Assembly: GCF_004341945.1 (NCBI RefSeq)
Contig: NZ_SMBP01000003.1
Coordinates: 62,001-126,000, forward strand
Reading direction: 5' to 3'
From: Longicatena caecimuris
GTDB lineage: Bacteria > Bacillota_I > Bacilli_A > Erysipelotrichales > Erysipelotrichaceae
Length of the DNA stretch: 64,000 nucleotides
The notes under the pieces are model-generated. The model did not search any database and was not told where the DNA came from. It saw nothing but the letters and a program-made list of their open reading frames with translations. Of this stretch, positions 10,221 through 18,587 are shown in pieces. How positions within the stretch are numbered: position 1 is the first letter of the stretch; every line of letters starts with the position of its first letter. The translations under genes were made by a program, and so were the position numbers.

Positions 10221-12284
10221 ATGAAGCAAAAAAGAATATTTTTAAGTGTATGGATCATGTTGCTCAGTGTGATCAGCATAACTATATGCAGTTTTTATCC
10301 ATCATCTAAAATGGATAAAGAGAATATGCATAAAACCATTCAGAATGTACTGGGCGATGAATTGTTCTTCTATGCACTCAGTATGAATCAATTTGCGGAT
10401 GAACAATGGTCCTATCCAAGGTTTTCAAATTTTCCTGAAAAAAGTCATTTTGAAGATGAGTATATAAGCTTGATGGATCGAGCAGTCTCCTGTTTCCAAA
10501 ATGATGAAAATGTACAATATATCGTTTATGATGCAAATACAAAAAAACGATTAGCAGCGAATGTCAAGGATGATTTAAGTGAAAATAATAGTATGTTTTA
10601 TGGCATAGGAACTTTTAAGAAAGATGGTTCTTTACAGCTGAGCGGAGATTTTGGTAACTATACGAATGGTGCTAAAGATTATTTTGTGGATTGTATGAAT
10701 ACGTTTATCCGTGATCCTTCCTTATATGATCAAAAAAATGATGCAAAGGTTTCTTTTCGTAATGATTTTACAGTTGTTATACGCATCCCTGAGAAATTAA
10801 CAAATAATGGTATGTATGTTTATGATACAATTTATGACAGATATGAATATACTCCTTACGTGTTTATCGCTATGGGAGTAGGTGCTTGTATTTTAGCTTT
10901 ATTCATACTTCTAGTACCGATTCGTATCGTAGAACAATGTCAACCGTTCAAAATTTTTGCGCAAATCAAGTTTGAAATCAATTCCATTTTAGCCTGTTGC
11001 CTGATTACCTTTGGCTGCATGGGTGTAGTGGTGCTTTCTAATTATACGATGAATGGCTTATTGGCTGAAATATTGTTACGATATGAAATATGGGATGGCA
11101 TAAGCCTACTTGCGAACCTTGCGGCATGGATGTTGTTATTTGCTTATTTATCAATCATTTTCTTTTTGCTAAAGTATATAATTGTCCATGGTGTGATTCG
11201 CTATTTGAAAGAGGACACCTTCATTGGCAGTATCATTCGGCGTTTTAAGCATTATGTTAATGCTTTAGCAGATGTAGAACTAGATAAATTGAATCAGAGT
11301 TTGATCAAACTGCTATTGATAAATTTGCTAATCGTTATTATCTTTTGTTCCTTGCAGGGATTTGGTATCATCCTTTCCTTTGGATATACAATTGCTCTTT
11401 TCTTTTGGCTGCGTGATAAGTTGAAAGAGGTAAAATTAGAGTATCAAGAATTACTAGAGAATGCAAAGGCGATGGAAGAAGGACGTTTTGATTATGAATA
11501 TACACATGTAGATGGTGTATTTAAAGAACTACAACAGGAATTAACCCAAGTGCGCAGTGGTTTTGAAAAAGCTGTGCGTGAAGAAACAAAATCGCAGTTA
11601 ATGAAAACGGAGCTTATCAGTAATGTATCACATGATTTAAAAACACCATTGACCGGTATGCGAAATTATGTTGAATTGTTGCAAGATACGACATTGTCAG
11701 AAGAAACAAGAACACAATATGTACAAATGCTTGCTCAATATACACAGCGTTTAAGTCGTCTGATTGAAGATTTATTTGAGGTTAGTAAAGTTAATAGTGG
11801 AAACATTCAGTTAAATCTTATGGAGTTAGATGTCAAAGCATTAATCGAACAAGCACAAGCTGAATGTAGTGAATTATTACAAGAGAAGCATTTACAGGTC
11901 ATTACTAGCTTTGATCAAGAACAATATTTGGTTGCGTTAGATGGCGATAAAACCATGCGAATTTTTGAAAATTTATTTATCAATATCGGGAAGTATGCAT
12001 TGGCCAATACAAGAGTTTATGTGATGGTGAAAGCAGAAAACGAAACGGTGATAATCACCATGAAAAATATATCCGCGGAACCATTAAATTTTGATGAAAC
12101 GCAAATTGTCGAACGTTTTCAACGAGGTGACTCTTCTCGTCATGGAGAAGGAAGTGGTTTAGGCTTGGCAATCGTTAAAAGCTTTACGGAGATTCAAAAT
12201 GGTCAATTCCATATTGAAGTAGATGGGGACTTATTTAAAGCTATCGTGCAATTCGCTTTGCCTTCTGATGCAAATATAAACTGA
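10221..12284 (+). CDS. Multi-pass membrane sensor histidine kinase
   Basis: A 687-residue kinase, partner of the preceding regulator. A signal-anchor helix (about residues 6-25) is followed by an extracellular domain of about 185 residues. Further helices near 210-230, 255-275, 290-320 and 375-395 lead to a HAMP-like linker. The HisKA box is ELISNVSHDLKTPLTGM (phospho-His near 468). The ATPase domain shows an N-box in FENLFINIGKYA, and G-boxes in RHGEGSGLGLAIVKSF. Several central helices are unusual for a simple VanS-type kinase and suggest it may sense something within the membrane. The ATG at 10221 has AGGTG seven bases upstream; the GTG at 10212 is less likely. Confidence 0.9.
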   Translation: MKQKRIFLSVWIMLLSVISITICSFYPSSKMDKENMHKTIQNVLGDELFFYALSMNQFADEQWSYPRFSNFPEKSHFEDEYISLMDRAVSCFQNDENVQYIVYDANTKKRLAANVKDDLSENNSMFYGIGTFKKDGSLQLSGDFGNYTNGAKDYFVDCMNTFIRDPSLYDQKNDAKVSFRNDFTVVIRIPEKLTNNGMYVYDTIYDRYEYTPYVFIAMGVGACILALFILLVPIRIVEQCQPFKIFAQIKFEINSILACCLITFGCMGVVVLSNYTMNGLLAEILLRYEIWDGISLLANLAAWMLLFAYLSIIFFLLKYIIVHGVIRYLKEDTFIGSIIRRFKHYVNALADVELDKLNQSLIKLLLINLLIVIIFCSLQGFGIILSFGYTIALFFWLRDKLKEVKLEYQELLENAKAMEEGRFDYEYTHVDGVFKELQQELTQVRSGFEKAVREETKSQLMKTELISNVSHDLKTPLTGMRNYVELLQDTTLSEETRTQYVQMLAQYTQRLSRLIEDLFEVSKVNSGNIQLNLMELDVKALIEQAQAECSELLQEKHLQVITSFDQEQYLVALDGDKTMRIFENLFINIGKYALANTRVYVMVKAENETVIITMKNISAEPLNFDETQIVERFQRGDSSRHGEGSGLGLAIVKSFTEIQNGQFHIEVDGDLFKAIVQFALPSDANIN

Positions 12285-12299
12285 TAAACAGTAATCGCA

Positions 12300-12346
12300 C
12301 AAAGCATGCTAGTTTAAGAATTTCTTAGCTATGCATGCTTTATTTT
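12300..12346 (+). terminator. Terminator of the two-component operon
   Basis: AAAGCATGC pairs with GCATGCTTT across an AT-rich loop that itself holds a small AAGAA/TTCTT stem; TATTTTAT follows. Confidence 0.7.
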
Positions 12347-12449
12347 ATCCTCAATCGTTTTCATGAAAAGAAGCTCATAGGAAATCGATGAAGTTCTTAT
12401 AAGACATCACCTGTGATAATAGTTTTTTCATTTATATCCAGTATAAGAA

Positions 12450-12479
12450 TTGCTAAAAACCTTCTAGGTATGGTACTAT
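12450..12479 (+). promoter_or_regulatory. Promoter of the MATE exporter gene
   Basis: TTGCTA (12450-12455), 18 bp, TACTAT (12474-12479) with TG upstream of the -10 (TATGGTACTAT). It lies 28 bp before the ATG at 12507. Confidence 0.55.
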
Positions 12480-12506
12480 AACCACACTATAGAATTGAGG
12501 GATATA

Positions 12507-13880
12507 ATGAAGAAATATGTAAATTTGTTAGATGGTGCGATACTTCCGGCATTAAGCTCATTAGCACTACCTATCATGGCAACCAGTTTGATACAAATGG
12601 CATATAATCTTACCGACATGCTATGGATTGGCAGAATCGGGGCAAATGCTGTGGCATCTGTCGGTGCTGCCGGTATGTTCATGTGGCTTTCCAATGGCCT
12701 AGTCACCTTAGCCAAGATGGGTGCTCAGGTCAAAGTTGCACATTCTTTAGGCGCACAAGATCAAAACAAGGCAGCATGTTATGCCCAAAGTGCCATACAG
12801 ATGGGCATTGTTTTCGCATTGGCATTTGGTTTTGTCACGGTCGTTTTTTCACGGCAAATGATTGGCTTTTTTAAATTAAACAGTGCACAGGTAGCAGGCG
12901 ATGCACAAAGTTATTTAATCATCACCTGTGGCCTGGTGATTTTCTCATTTCTTAATCAGATATTCACGGGTATTTTGACAGCCATGGGAAATTCTAAGAC
13001 TTCCTTTATAGTGACCGCTTTGGGATTGCTCATGAATATCCTCTTAGATCCTATTTTTATCTTTGGTTTTGGTGGGATACCGGCGATGGGAGTGCGTGGG
13101 GCAGCTATAGCTACAGTAATGGCCCAAATGATTGTTTGTCTATTATTTCTAATGGCAATAAGAAAAGATACACTTATTTTTTTACAAGTACATATTCTTT
13201 CACATATACACAAGGAAGAAATGAAGGAAATATTTCGTATTGGGCTGCCTATTGGATTACAAAGTATGTTGTTTAGCAGCATCTCTATGGTGATAGCACG
13301 CTTTATTGCCGGTTGGGGTGATGCAGCCGTTGCAGTGCAAAAGGTTGGCTCACAGATAGAATCCATTTCTTGGATGAGTGCGGAAGGCTATGCCGCTGCT
13401 TTAAATAGCTTTGTAGCTCAAAATCATGGTGCGCATAATGCACAGCGTATTCGCAAGGGATATCGTTTGTCTATGAGATTGATGATAAGCTGGGGCATCC
13501 TTTGTAATTTGATATTGCTTTTATTTCCGCAGTTTATTTTTCAGATTTTCATCAATGAACCAAAAGTCATTTGGATGGGCGTAGATTATTTACGTATCTT
13601 AGGTTTCTCCCAGTTGTTTATGTGTATGGAAATTACTACTGCCGGTGCTTTTAATGGTTTAGGTAGGACATTGCCACCTTCGATTATATCCGTAACCTTG
13701 ACGGCCGCTCGTATACCTTTGGCAATGTTGCTGGGAAATGGGCTTGGTTTAAACGGTGTTTGGTGGGCCATTACCATAAGCTCCATTTTTAAAGGTGTGT
13801 TACTGTTTGGTTGGTTTTTATGGGATATGAAAAAACCGGATTTCTTAGTTCAAGACCATCCATCAAAAAGTATTTGTTAA
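12507..13880 (+). CDS. MATE-family multidrug efflux transporter
   Basis: A 457-residue protein with about twelve membrane helices in two six-helix halves, typical of NorM/DinF-like Na+ or H+ coupled drug exporters. The N-terminal half starts with PALSSLALPIMATSLIQMAYNLTDMLWIGRIGANAVASVG, matching the MATE helix-1/2 signature. Other family elements include GLLMNILLDPIFIFGFG and the mirrored motif in the second half. The ATG at 12507 has GAGGG five bases upstream; an in-frame TTG at 12495 overlaps that site. It is a single gene with its own promoter and terminator. Its substrate is not evident. Confidence 0.92.
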   Translation: MKKYVNLLDGAILPALSSLALPIMATSLIQMAYNLTDMLWIGRIGANAVASVGAAGMFMWLSNGLVTLAKMGAQVKVAHSLGAQDQNKAACYAQSAIQMGIVFALAFGFVTVVFSRQMIGFFKLNSAQVAGDAQSYLIITCGLVIFSFLNQIFTGILTAMGNSKTSFIVTALGLLMNILLDPIFIFGFGGIPAMGVRGAAIATVMAQMIVCLLFLMAIRKDTLIFLQVHILSHIHKEEMKEIFRIGLPIGLQSMLFSSISMVIARFIAGWGDAAVAVQKVGSQIESISWMSAEGYAAALNSFVAQNHGAHNAQRIRKGYRLSMRLMISWGILCNLILLLFPQFIFQIFINEPKVIWMGVDYLRILGFSQLFMCMEITTAGAFNGLGRTLPPSIISVTLTAARIPLAMLLGNGLGLNGVWWAITISSIFKGVLLFGWFLWDMKKPDFLVQDHPSKSIC

Positions 13881-13905
13881 GTTCTTTGTAAGCGATAAAG
13901 ATATA

Positions 13906-13988
13906 AAAAACATCCAAATAGAAAGGGTCTGTACTGGTAAGCGTTGATATTCCCAAGCGAATCACCTATCTGGATGTTTTTTTATTTT
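13906..13988. terminator. Long-stem bidirectional terminator
   Basis: AAAAACATCCA-A-ATAG pairs with CTAT-C-TGGATGTTTTTTT, enclosing about 45 bases that can form a weaker inner stem (GGT...ACC). A-run and T-run on opposite sides allow use by the MATE gene and by the converging acetyltransferase gene. Confidence 0.75.
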
Positions 13989-13999
13989 CATAGTGGTTG

Positions 14000-14545
14000 T
14001 TATGGATGAAGGATAGCCATGATAAGAATATCGTGATAATTGCCATCATAATATAAGCCATCTTTTTTTCGTCCTTCTATCTGATAGCCACAACATTCAT
14101 ACACATGTTGGGCACGAGGATTGTAATCAAACACTTCCAGTTCAATGCGATGAAGCTGTAAGGTATACAATCCAAAATCCGTAACAGCTTTTACGGCCTG
14201 TTTACCGATGCCTTTATTTGTTTGTGTACTTGAAAATAAAGCAATTCGAAAACCAGCCATGTTAGCATCCCAATCAATGTCATTTAAAACAGCTTCCCCA
14301 ATTAACTCGTCTTGATATGTAAATATTAAAAAATCATAGCGATCATCTGCTTCAGCAATACGTTCGACATAATCGTAGATCATCTTTTTGCTAAACGTTT
14401 GTGTCGTTCCGGTAAAACGTCTCACTTCCTCATCTTCTTGCGCAAAACCTTTCTCATAATACATGGCGGCATCTTCTTTTCGTAGCAAACGAAGATAACA
14501 GTCTTGTACATACAAAACATCTGTTGTTTGTTTCTCATGTCTCAT
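14000..14545 (-). CDS. GNAT-family N-acetyltransferase (RimJ/RimL type)
   Basis: A 181-residue acetyl-CoA-dependent acetyltransferase of the Acetyltransf_3 group. The acetyl-CoA loop region is visible in QTNKGIGKQAVKAVTDFGLYTLQLHRIELEVFDYNPRAQHVYECCGYQIEGRKKD, the usual C-terminal half of such proteins. The substrate is unknown; relatives modify ribosomal protein N-termini, amino acids or antibiotics. The ATG at 14545 overlaps the stop codon of the upstream HAD gene by ATGA, so the two genes are translationally coupled. Confidence 0.88.
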   Translation of the reverse strand: MRHEKQTTDVLYVQDCYLRLLRKEDAAMYYEKGFAQEDEEVRRFTGTTQTFSKKMIYDYVERIAEADDRYDFLIFTYQDELIGEAVLNDIDWDANMAGFRIALFSSTQTNKGIGKQAVKAVTDFGLYTLQLHRIELEVFDYNPRAQHVYECCGYQIEGRKKDGLYYDGNYHDILIMAILHP

Positions 14546-15318
14546 GCAATCCACCCAAACTTTTTACAAGCCTTCCATATTCCATCACGTGTATTAGTAT
14601 CTGTCACATAATCCGCTTTTTTCTTCAAGACTTCTTTAGCATTTCCCATCGCGATACTTGTCCATTGTGAATCAAACATGACCAAATCATTTGTATCATC
14701 ACCAAATACAACAACATCTTCAGCTTTTCCATCAATATAGCGTAACATGTCTATAATACCATCTTTTTTTCGGTCATGTTGAATTGTTAAGTAAGCATCG
14801 ACGAAGCGGAGCTGGCCGACTTCTTTTAATAAAGGAATGCGATCTTCTTCATCAATAGGTACGGAGATATATAATTTATAAATATCTTTTGCATCCTCAA
14901 TGCGAAAGTTTTGATCATACACATAGCGTGTAGGTTCTTGACGTTCTCCACATTGTTTTACAAACGTGTCATCTATCCCATAAAGGTCAATAGAATCATC
15001 TAGCATTGCTAATACACCATATCCAGCATTGATTGCTTGATGATATAAGGCAATACTTTGTTCACGATCTAAGGGAATGTTTTGGATAAGTTCATCGTTT
15101 ACTACGAGTGCATTTCCTCCGCAACAAACCATGTTATGCAGATGGACGCTTTCCATAAAGGGTCGTGCCTTATAATGTGCACGCCCTGTGGCAATCGCCA
15201 CAAAATGTCCGTTTTTTTGCAGCTCATCTAGTGCTTTCTGAGCACTAGGTACGATTTTTTTAGTAGCATTGTCGGTTAATGTACCATCAATATCAAAAAA
15301 GATATATTTCTTCTTCAT
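14542..15318 (-). CDS. Cof-type HAD-superfamily phosphatase
   Basis: A 258-residue hydrolase with motif I FFDIDGTLTDN at residues 6-16, motif II in VAIATGRAHY, motif III Lys in the C-terminal part, and motif IV VVFGDDTNDLVMF. The cap is of the C2 (Cof) type. Relatives dephosphorylate sugar phosphates or flavin intermediates. The ATG at 15318 is preceded by AAAGGTGAT; codons upstream in the same frame belong to the promoter region and the divergent gene. It is followed by the coupled GNAT gene. Confidence 0.9.
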   Translation of the reverse strand: MKKKYIFFDIDGTLTDNATKKIVPSAQKALDELQKNGHFVAIATGRAHYKARPFMESVHLHNMVCCGGNALVVNDELIQNIPLDREQSIALYHQAINAGYGVLAMLDDSIDLYGIDDTFVKQCGERQEPTRYVYDQNFRIEDAKDIYKLYISVPIDEEDRIPLLKEVGQLRFVDAYLTIQHDRKKDGIIDMLRYIDGKAEDVVVFGDDTNDLVMFDSQWTSIAMGNAKEVLKKKADYVTDTNTRDGIWKACKKFGWIA

Positions 15319-15343
15319 TGTAATCACCTTTCTATTTGGTATT

Positions 15344-15372
15344 ATCATACAGGAAACAAAGAATTTTGACAA
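15344..15372 (-). promoter_or_regulatory. Promoter of the HAD-GNAT operon
   Basis: On the minus strand TTGTCA (15367-15372), exactly 17 bp, TATGAT (15344-15349), 26 bp upstream of the ATG. It lies in the 98-bp space shared with the divergent uvsE gene. Confidence 0.75.
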
Positions 15373-15416
15373 GAATAGTGGGCCATACAAGAGCCATCCT
15401 AACAATAGGTGATAAG

Positions 15417-16322
15417 ATGAAAATTGGATATGCTTGTACACTGGCATTACAGGATGATACAAAAATGCGTAGCTGTATCGCAAAAAATGCGAGTGAGTTG
15501 CGTTTAATAGAACTGATAGATCACAATTTAACCGCTTTATCAAATATTCTGACATATAATCATCAACAGGGAATTAAAATGTTTCGCATTAGTTCAGACA
15601 TCATACCTTTTGGCTCTAGTCCTATCAACAGTGTTGACTGGCAGACTTTGTTTCAGTCAGCCTTTACTTTCTTACAAGAACAAATTAAACGCTATGATAT
15701 GCGGATTTCTATGCATCCTGGACAATATACGATTATAAATTCTCCTAATCCGGAAGTGGTACAAAGAGCGATTGCTGATTTACAATATCATTGTGCGCTT
15801 TTGGATCTTTTATGTGAGGATGCCACGCATAAGATGGTGTTACATGTGGGTGGGGTATATGGCGATAAACAGGAAGCGATGAAACGTTTTATGGCAGAAT
15901 ATCGAGAATTGGATGAGACAATCAAACGACGTTTGATCATTGAAAATGATGATCGCTATTATACATTAGAGGATGTCTTATGGATCGCGGAAAAAATCCA
16001 GATACCGGTGGTCTTCGATAATTTGCATCATAAATTAAATCCATCTCTTACCAATCTTAATGAAAAACAATGTCTAGCGTTGGTAAAGCAGACTTGGAAA
16101 TCCGTTGATGGGCGCATGAAGATGCATTACAGCGAACAGGATCCGTTAAAACGTGCCGGTGCCCATGCCTCATCTATTGACATAGAGACATTTTTGGAAT
16201 TCTGCAAAGATTTACAAAAAGAGGAAGTTGATATCATGTTAGAGGTTAAAGATAAACATGTTTCTGCATTGTGTGTGATAGAAGCATTGCGAAATAAATA
16301 TCCATGGCTGCTTGAGGAATAA
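15417..16322 (+). CDS. uvsE: UV damage endonuclease UvsE
   Basis: A 301-residue TIM-barrel endonuclease of the UVDE family that nicks DNA 5' of UV photoproducts, starting an alternative excision-repair pathway. Family motifs seen are MKIGYACTL at the start, FRISSDIIPFGSSPIN, MHPGQYTIINSPN, LHVGGVYGDK, IENDDRYYTLEDVL, VVFDNLHHKLNPS and MHYSEQDP. Together they hold the His, Glu and Asp residues of the metal centre. The ATG at 15417 follows AGGTGAT. It is transcribed divergently from the HAD gene. UvsE is often linked to spores, which would fit a sporulating host. Confidence 0.93.
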   Translation: MKIGYACTLALQDDTKMRSCIAKNASELRLIELIDHNLTALSNILTYNHQQGIKMFRISSDIIPFGSSPINSVDWQTLFQSAFTFLQEQIKRYDMRISMHPGQYTIINSPNPEVVQRAIADLQYHCALLDLLCEDATHKMVLHVGGVYGDKQEAMKRFMAEYRELDETIKRRLIIENDDRYYTLEDVLWIAEKIQIPVVFDNLHHKLNPSLTNLNEKQCLALVKQTWKSVDGRMKMHYSEQDPLKRAGAHASSIDIETFLEFCKDLQKEEVDIMLEVKDKHVSALCVIEALRNKYPWLLEE

Positions 16323-16369
16323 AGTAAAAAGCCCTGTGCATACTAAAGATTGACAAGGAGGAATCAGTA

Positions 16370-17044
16370 ATGAAAAAAACAATGAAAGTATTGCTGGCAG
16401 CATTTCTGTTCACAGGTATATTACAAGGCTGTAGCAGTAATAACAATGAAACCACTGGTAAGGAAAATCAAAGTGATACCGGTGATGTTGCAAATGATGT
16501 AAAAAATGATATTGATGACAGCATTGACAATGTCATGAGCTTCTTCAATAACAAAAAAGTTGAGCTTGAGAATATGCAGCCAATCAAAAATATGGAATTT
16601 GCGGCATATGAAGGAAAAAGCTTTGAGGTGAATGGCAAAACAGCTTATCTATATCGTGTAAAAAGTAATGATGAAAACATGAAAAAAGTCTTAAAAGAGG
16701 CTAGAGAAAAAGGTAAAGTACGAGTAAATATCAAAAATAAAGAAATGGAGTATGGAGCAAAAGTAAATGGAAATTTCTTACTGTTATATGACCCAAATGC
16801 TGATATGAACGATGTCTTAACAACATTTGATGGTTATACAAGTGGTGGAGTAAATGCAGGAACAAGCGCCAAAGATACGACCAATACGCCAACAAGTGAT
16901 GGTGCATATGGAAATGCCAAAACAAACGATCCCAATGCCGGTAATACGACAAGTGGGAATCAAAATGGTGATGTGAATAATAATGGTAAAACAAATGCCA
17001 ACAATACCAATGGAACCAATGCTGCAGGACAAAATGAAAACTAA
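16370..17044 (+). CDS. Secreted lipoprotein of unknown function
   Basis: A 224-residue protein with a lipoprotein signal: MKKTMKVLLAAFLFTGILQGC, where LQGC is the lipobox and Cys21 the lipidation site. The mature part has an Asn/Asp-rich linker (about 22-55), a small folded region (about 60-145), and a low-complexity tail of Asn, Gly, Thr and Ala ending TNGTNAAGQNEN. The folded region shows AAYEGKSFEVNGKTAYLYRVKSND. It is anchored to the outer face of the cytoplasmic membrane. No enzyme motif is visible. AAGGAGG precedes the ATG by eight bases. Confidence 0.8.
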   Translation: MKKTMKVLLAAFLFTGILQGCSSNNNETTGKENQSDTGDVANDVKNDIDDSIDNVMSFFNNKKVELENMQPIKNMEFAAYEGKSFEVNGKTAYLYRVKSNDENMKKVLKEAREKGKVRVNIKNKEMEYGAKVNGNFLLLYDPNADMNDVLTTFDGYTSGGVNAGTSAKDTTNTPTSDGAYGNAKTNDPNAGNTTSGNQNGDVNNNGKTNANNTNGTNAAGQNEN

Positions 17045-17057
17045 GTAAATATAAAAT

Positions 17058-17095
17058 AAATCTTTCTATATATGAATTGTAGGAAGATTTTTTTT
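17058..17095 (+). terminator. Terminator of the lipoprotein gene
   Basis: AATCTTTCTA pairs with TAGGAAGATT across an AT-rich loop, then eight T residues. Confidence 0.85.
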
Positions 17096-17098
17096 GCT

Positions 17099-17126
17099 GT
17101 ACAGATAATAAAAAAAAGTTTATACT
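17099..17126 (+). promoter_or_regulatory. Possible promoter of the ankyrin-WYL operon
   Basis: TGTACA (17099-17104), 16 bp, TATACT (17121-17126). The perfect inverted repeat at 17135-17159 starts nine bases after the -10, over the expected transcription start. Confidence 0.45.
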
Positions 17127-17134
17127 ATTTTTAT

Positions 17135-17159
17135 ATTGTTACACAAATAATGTAACAAT
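17135..17159 (+). promoter_or_regulatory. Perfect inverted-repeat operator candidate
   Basis: ATTGTTACA-N7-TGTAACAAT: nine-base arms, no mismatch. Its place just after a -10 box and in front of an operon carrying a WYL-domain regulator suggests an operator, possibly for autoregulation. No T-run follows, so it is not a terminator. Confidence 0.6.
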
Positions 17160-17206
17160 GAGGTTTATGATATAGCCGTAAAGATAAGGAAAGAGGTTGA
17201 GGCTAT

Positions 17207-17569
17207 ATGATAAACGAGAGAAAAATGGCAAAGGAATTATTAAATGCAGTTTGGAACAAGGAAACGGAAAGAATCAAGGAACTTTTAGATTTTGGGGCGG
17301 ATCCCAATTGGATTTTCAATGGCTATCCCATCTTATTACATGCTGTCTATACGCGTAATGTAGATGCTGTTCTGGCATTTTTAGAAGCAGGAGCATATCA
17401 CACGGAAGAGGCATTAGGTTTTGCGTTAGAAAATGGAATAGGTGAAGTCGTGGCGGCTTTAGCACCCAAAGGTATCGTACCAAAGAAAAAAGAAGTTGAA
17501 CCGGTTTTTGGTTCTTTTCCATCCCGCTATAGTCCATTGGACTATCATCCAAAGGTCATACGTTCCTAA
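17207..17569 (+). CDS. Small ankyrin-repeat-like protein
   Basis: A 120-residue cytoplasmic protein. Two to three degenerate ankyrin-type helical repeats are visible: LLNAVWNKETERIKELLDFGADPN, YPILLHAVYTRNVDAVLAFLEAGAYH and EALGFALENGIGEVVAALAPKG. The tail (PVFGSFPSRYSPLDYHP) is proline-rich. Ankyrin repeats bind other proteins, and its partner may be encoded nearby. It is the first gene after the inverted repeat and is followed after 18 bp by the WYL regulator. The repeat assignment is moderately sure; the function is unknown. Confidence 0.72.
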   Translation: MINERKMAKELLNAVWNKETERIKELLDFGADPNWIFNGYPILLHAVYTRNVDAVLAFLEAGAYHTEEALGFALENGIGEVVAALAPKGIVPKKKEVEPVFGSFPSRYSPLDYHPKVIRS

Positions 17570-17587
17570 TGGGAAGGATGAGAGGAA

Positions 17588-18586
17588 ATGAAACGCAGTG
17601 CACGCTGTATTCAAATGTTGCAACTATTAAAAGCAAGAGGTTTTTTATCAAGAGAAGAATTAGCGACATTATTAGATACAAATATACGCAATGTATCCGA
17701 ATATCGCAAAGAACTTGAAGAGGCAGGCTATTCCATCATTAGCACGACCGGCAAATATGGCGGTTATCAGCTGGATGCATCCTGTCTTTTTCCAATTGTC
17801 GGTTTACGGCAAGAAGAGGTTAAGGCGGTGAGTGAGGCGATCAGCTATATGAAGAGTCATGATGATTTTTTGCTGTTGCCACAATTTTTATCTGCGATGG
17901 ATAAATTAATGGCAACGCTTACTATGGAAAAAAAGGAAGGCAGTATTTATGTGAAGGGCAATACCCCATTACTTAATCCAATGTTAAAGGAATTTATCAT
18001 GCGAATGGATGGTGCTCGTAATGATCAACTTGCTGTTGATATTGTATATAAAGGAATGCATGCTAAAAATTTTGAAAAGGTACGTATTCATCCATATGAA
18101 ATCTTGAACGATGCAGGGAGCTATTATTGTTTAGCATATTCATTGAAGGCAAAGGATTATCGAAATTTTAAGTTTAGTGAAGAGCGTATGAAAAAAGTGC
18201 AAGTAAGTGATGTGAAATTTCAGCGGGATGCTGATTTTCAAGTAAGTGAGCATATTGGCAAAAAGGGTCTTATTCGTAATGAGGTTTATGAATTGGATGT
18301 ATTGATACATGGTGAGAGTGCTTTGTTAGTAAGTGAAAAAATGATTGGCATCGATCCGAAAGGTGAATGGATAGATGAACATGTTTTACATTTCACAACG
18401 ATCATGGAAGGGAAAATTCCAGCTATGCAGTTTCTGTTATCTTTGGGTAATCAGGTCGAAGTAAGAAAACCCCTCTCTTTAAAAGCGGAACTAAAACATA
18501 TTGTAGAAGACATGTTTCGACAATATCATGAAACGAAGGTTCCAACTTATGATATAATACAAGATAGAGAAAGTGTGGAGAAATAA
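17588..18586 (+). CDS. WYL-domain transcriptional regulator (YafY/DeoR-like HTH)
   Basis: A 332-residue regulator. The N-terminal winged HTH (about residues 1-62) contains FLSREELATLLDTNIRNVSEYRKELEEAGYSI and the wing TTGKYGGYQL. The WYL-type domain (about 140-225) contains IHPYEILNDAGSYYCLAYSLKAKDYRNFK, and a C-terminal extension follows. WYL domains bind nucleic acid or nucleotide ligands and often control defence or DNA-repair genes. The GAGAGG site lies just before the ATG. The next gene (DUF2779) starts at once after its stop, so the pair is co-translated. Confidence 0.9.
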   Translation: MKRSARCIQMLQLLKARGFLSREELATLLDTNIRNVSEYRKELEEAGYSIISTTGKYGGYQLDASCLFPIVGLRQEEVKAVSEAISYMKSHDDFLLLPQFLSAMDKLMATLTMEKKEGSIYVKGNTPLLNPMLKEFIMRMDGARNDQLAVDIVYKGMHAKNFEKVRIHPYEILNDAGSYYCLAYSLKAKDYRNFKFSEERMKKVQVSDVKFQRDADFQVSEHIGKKGLIRNEVYELDVLIHGESALLVSEKMIGIDPKGEWIDEHVLHFTTIMEGKIPAMQFLLSLGNQVEVRKPLSLKAELKHIVEDMFRQYHETKVPTYDIIQDRESVEK

Positions 18587-18587
18587 A

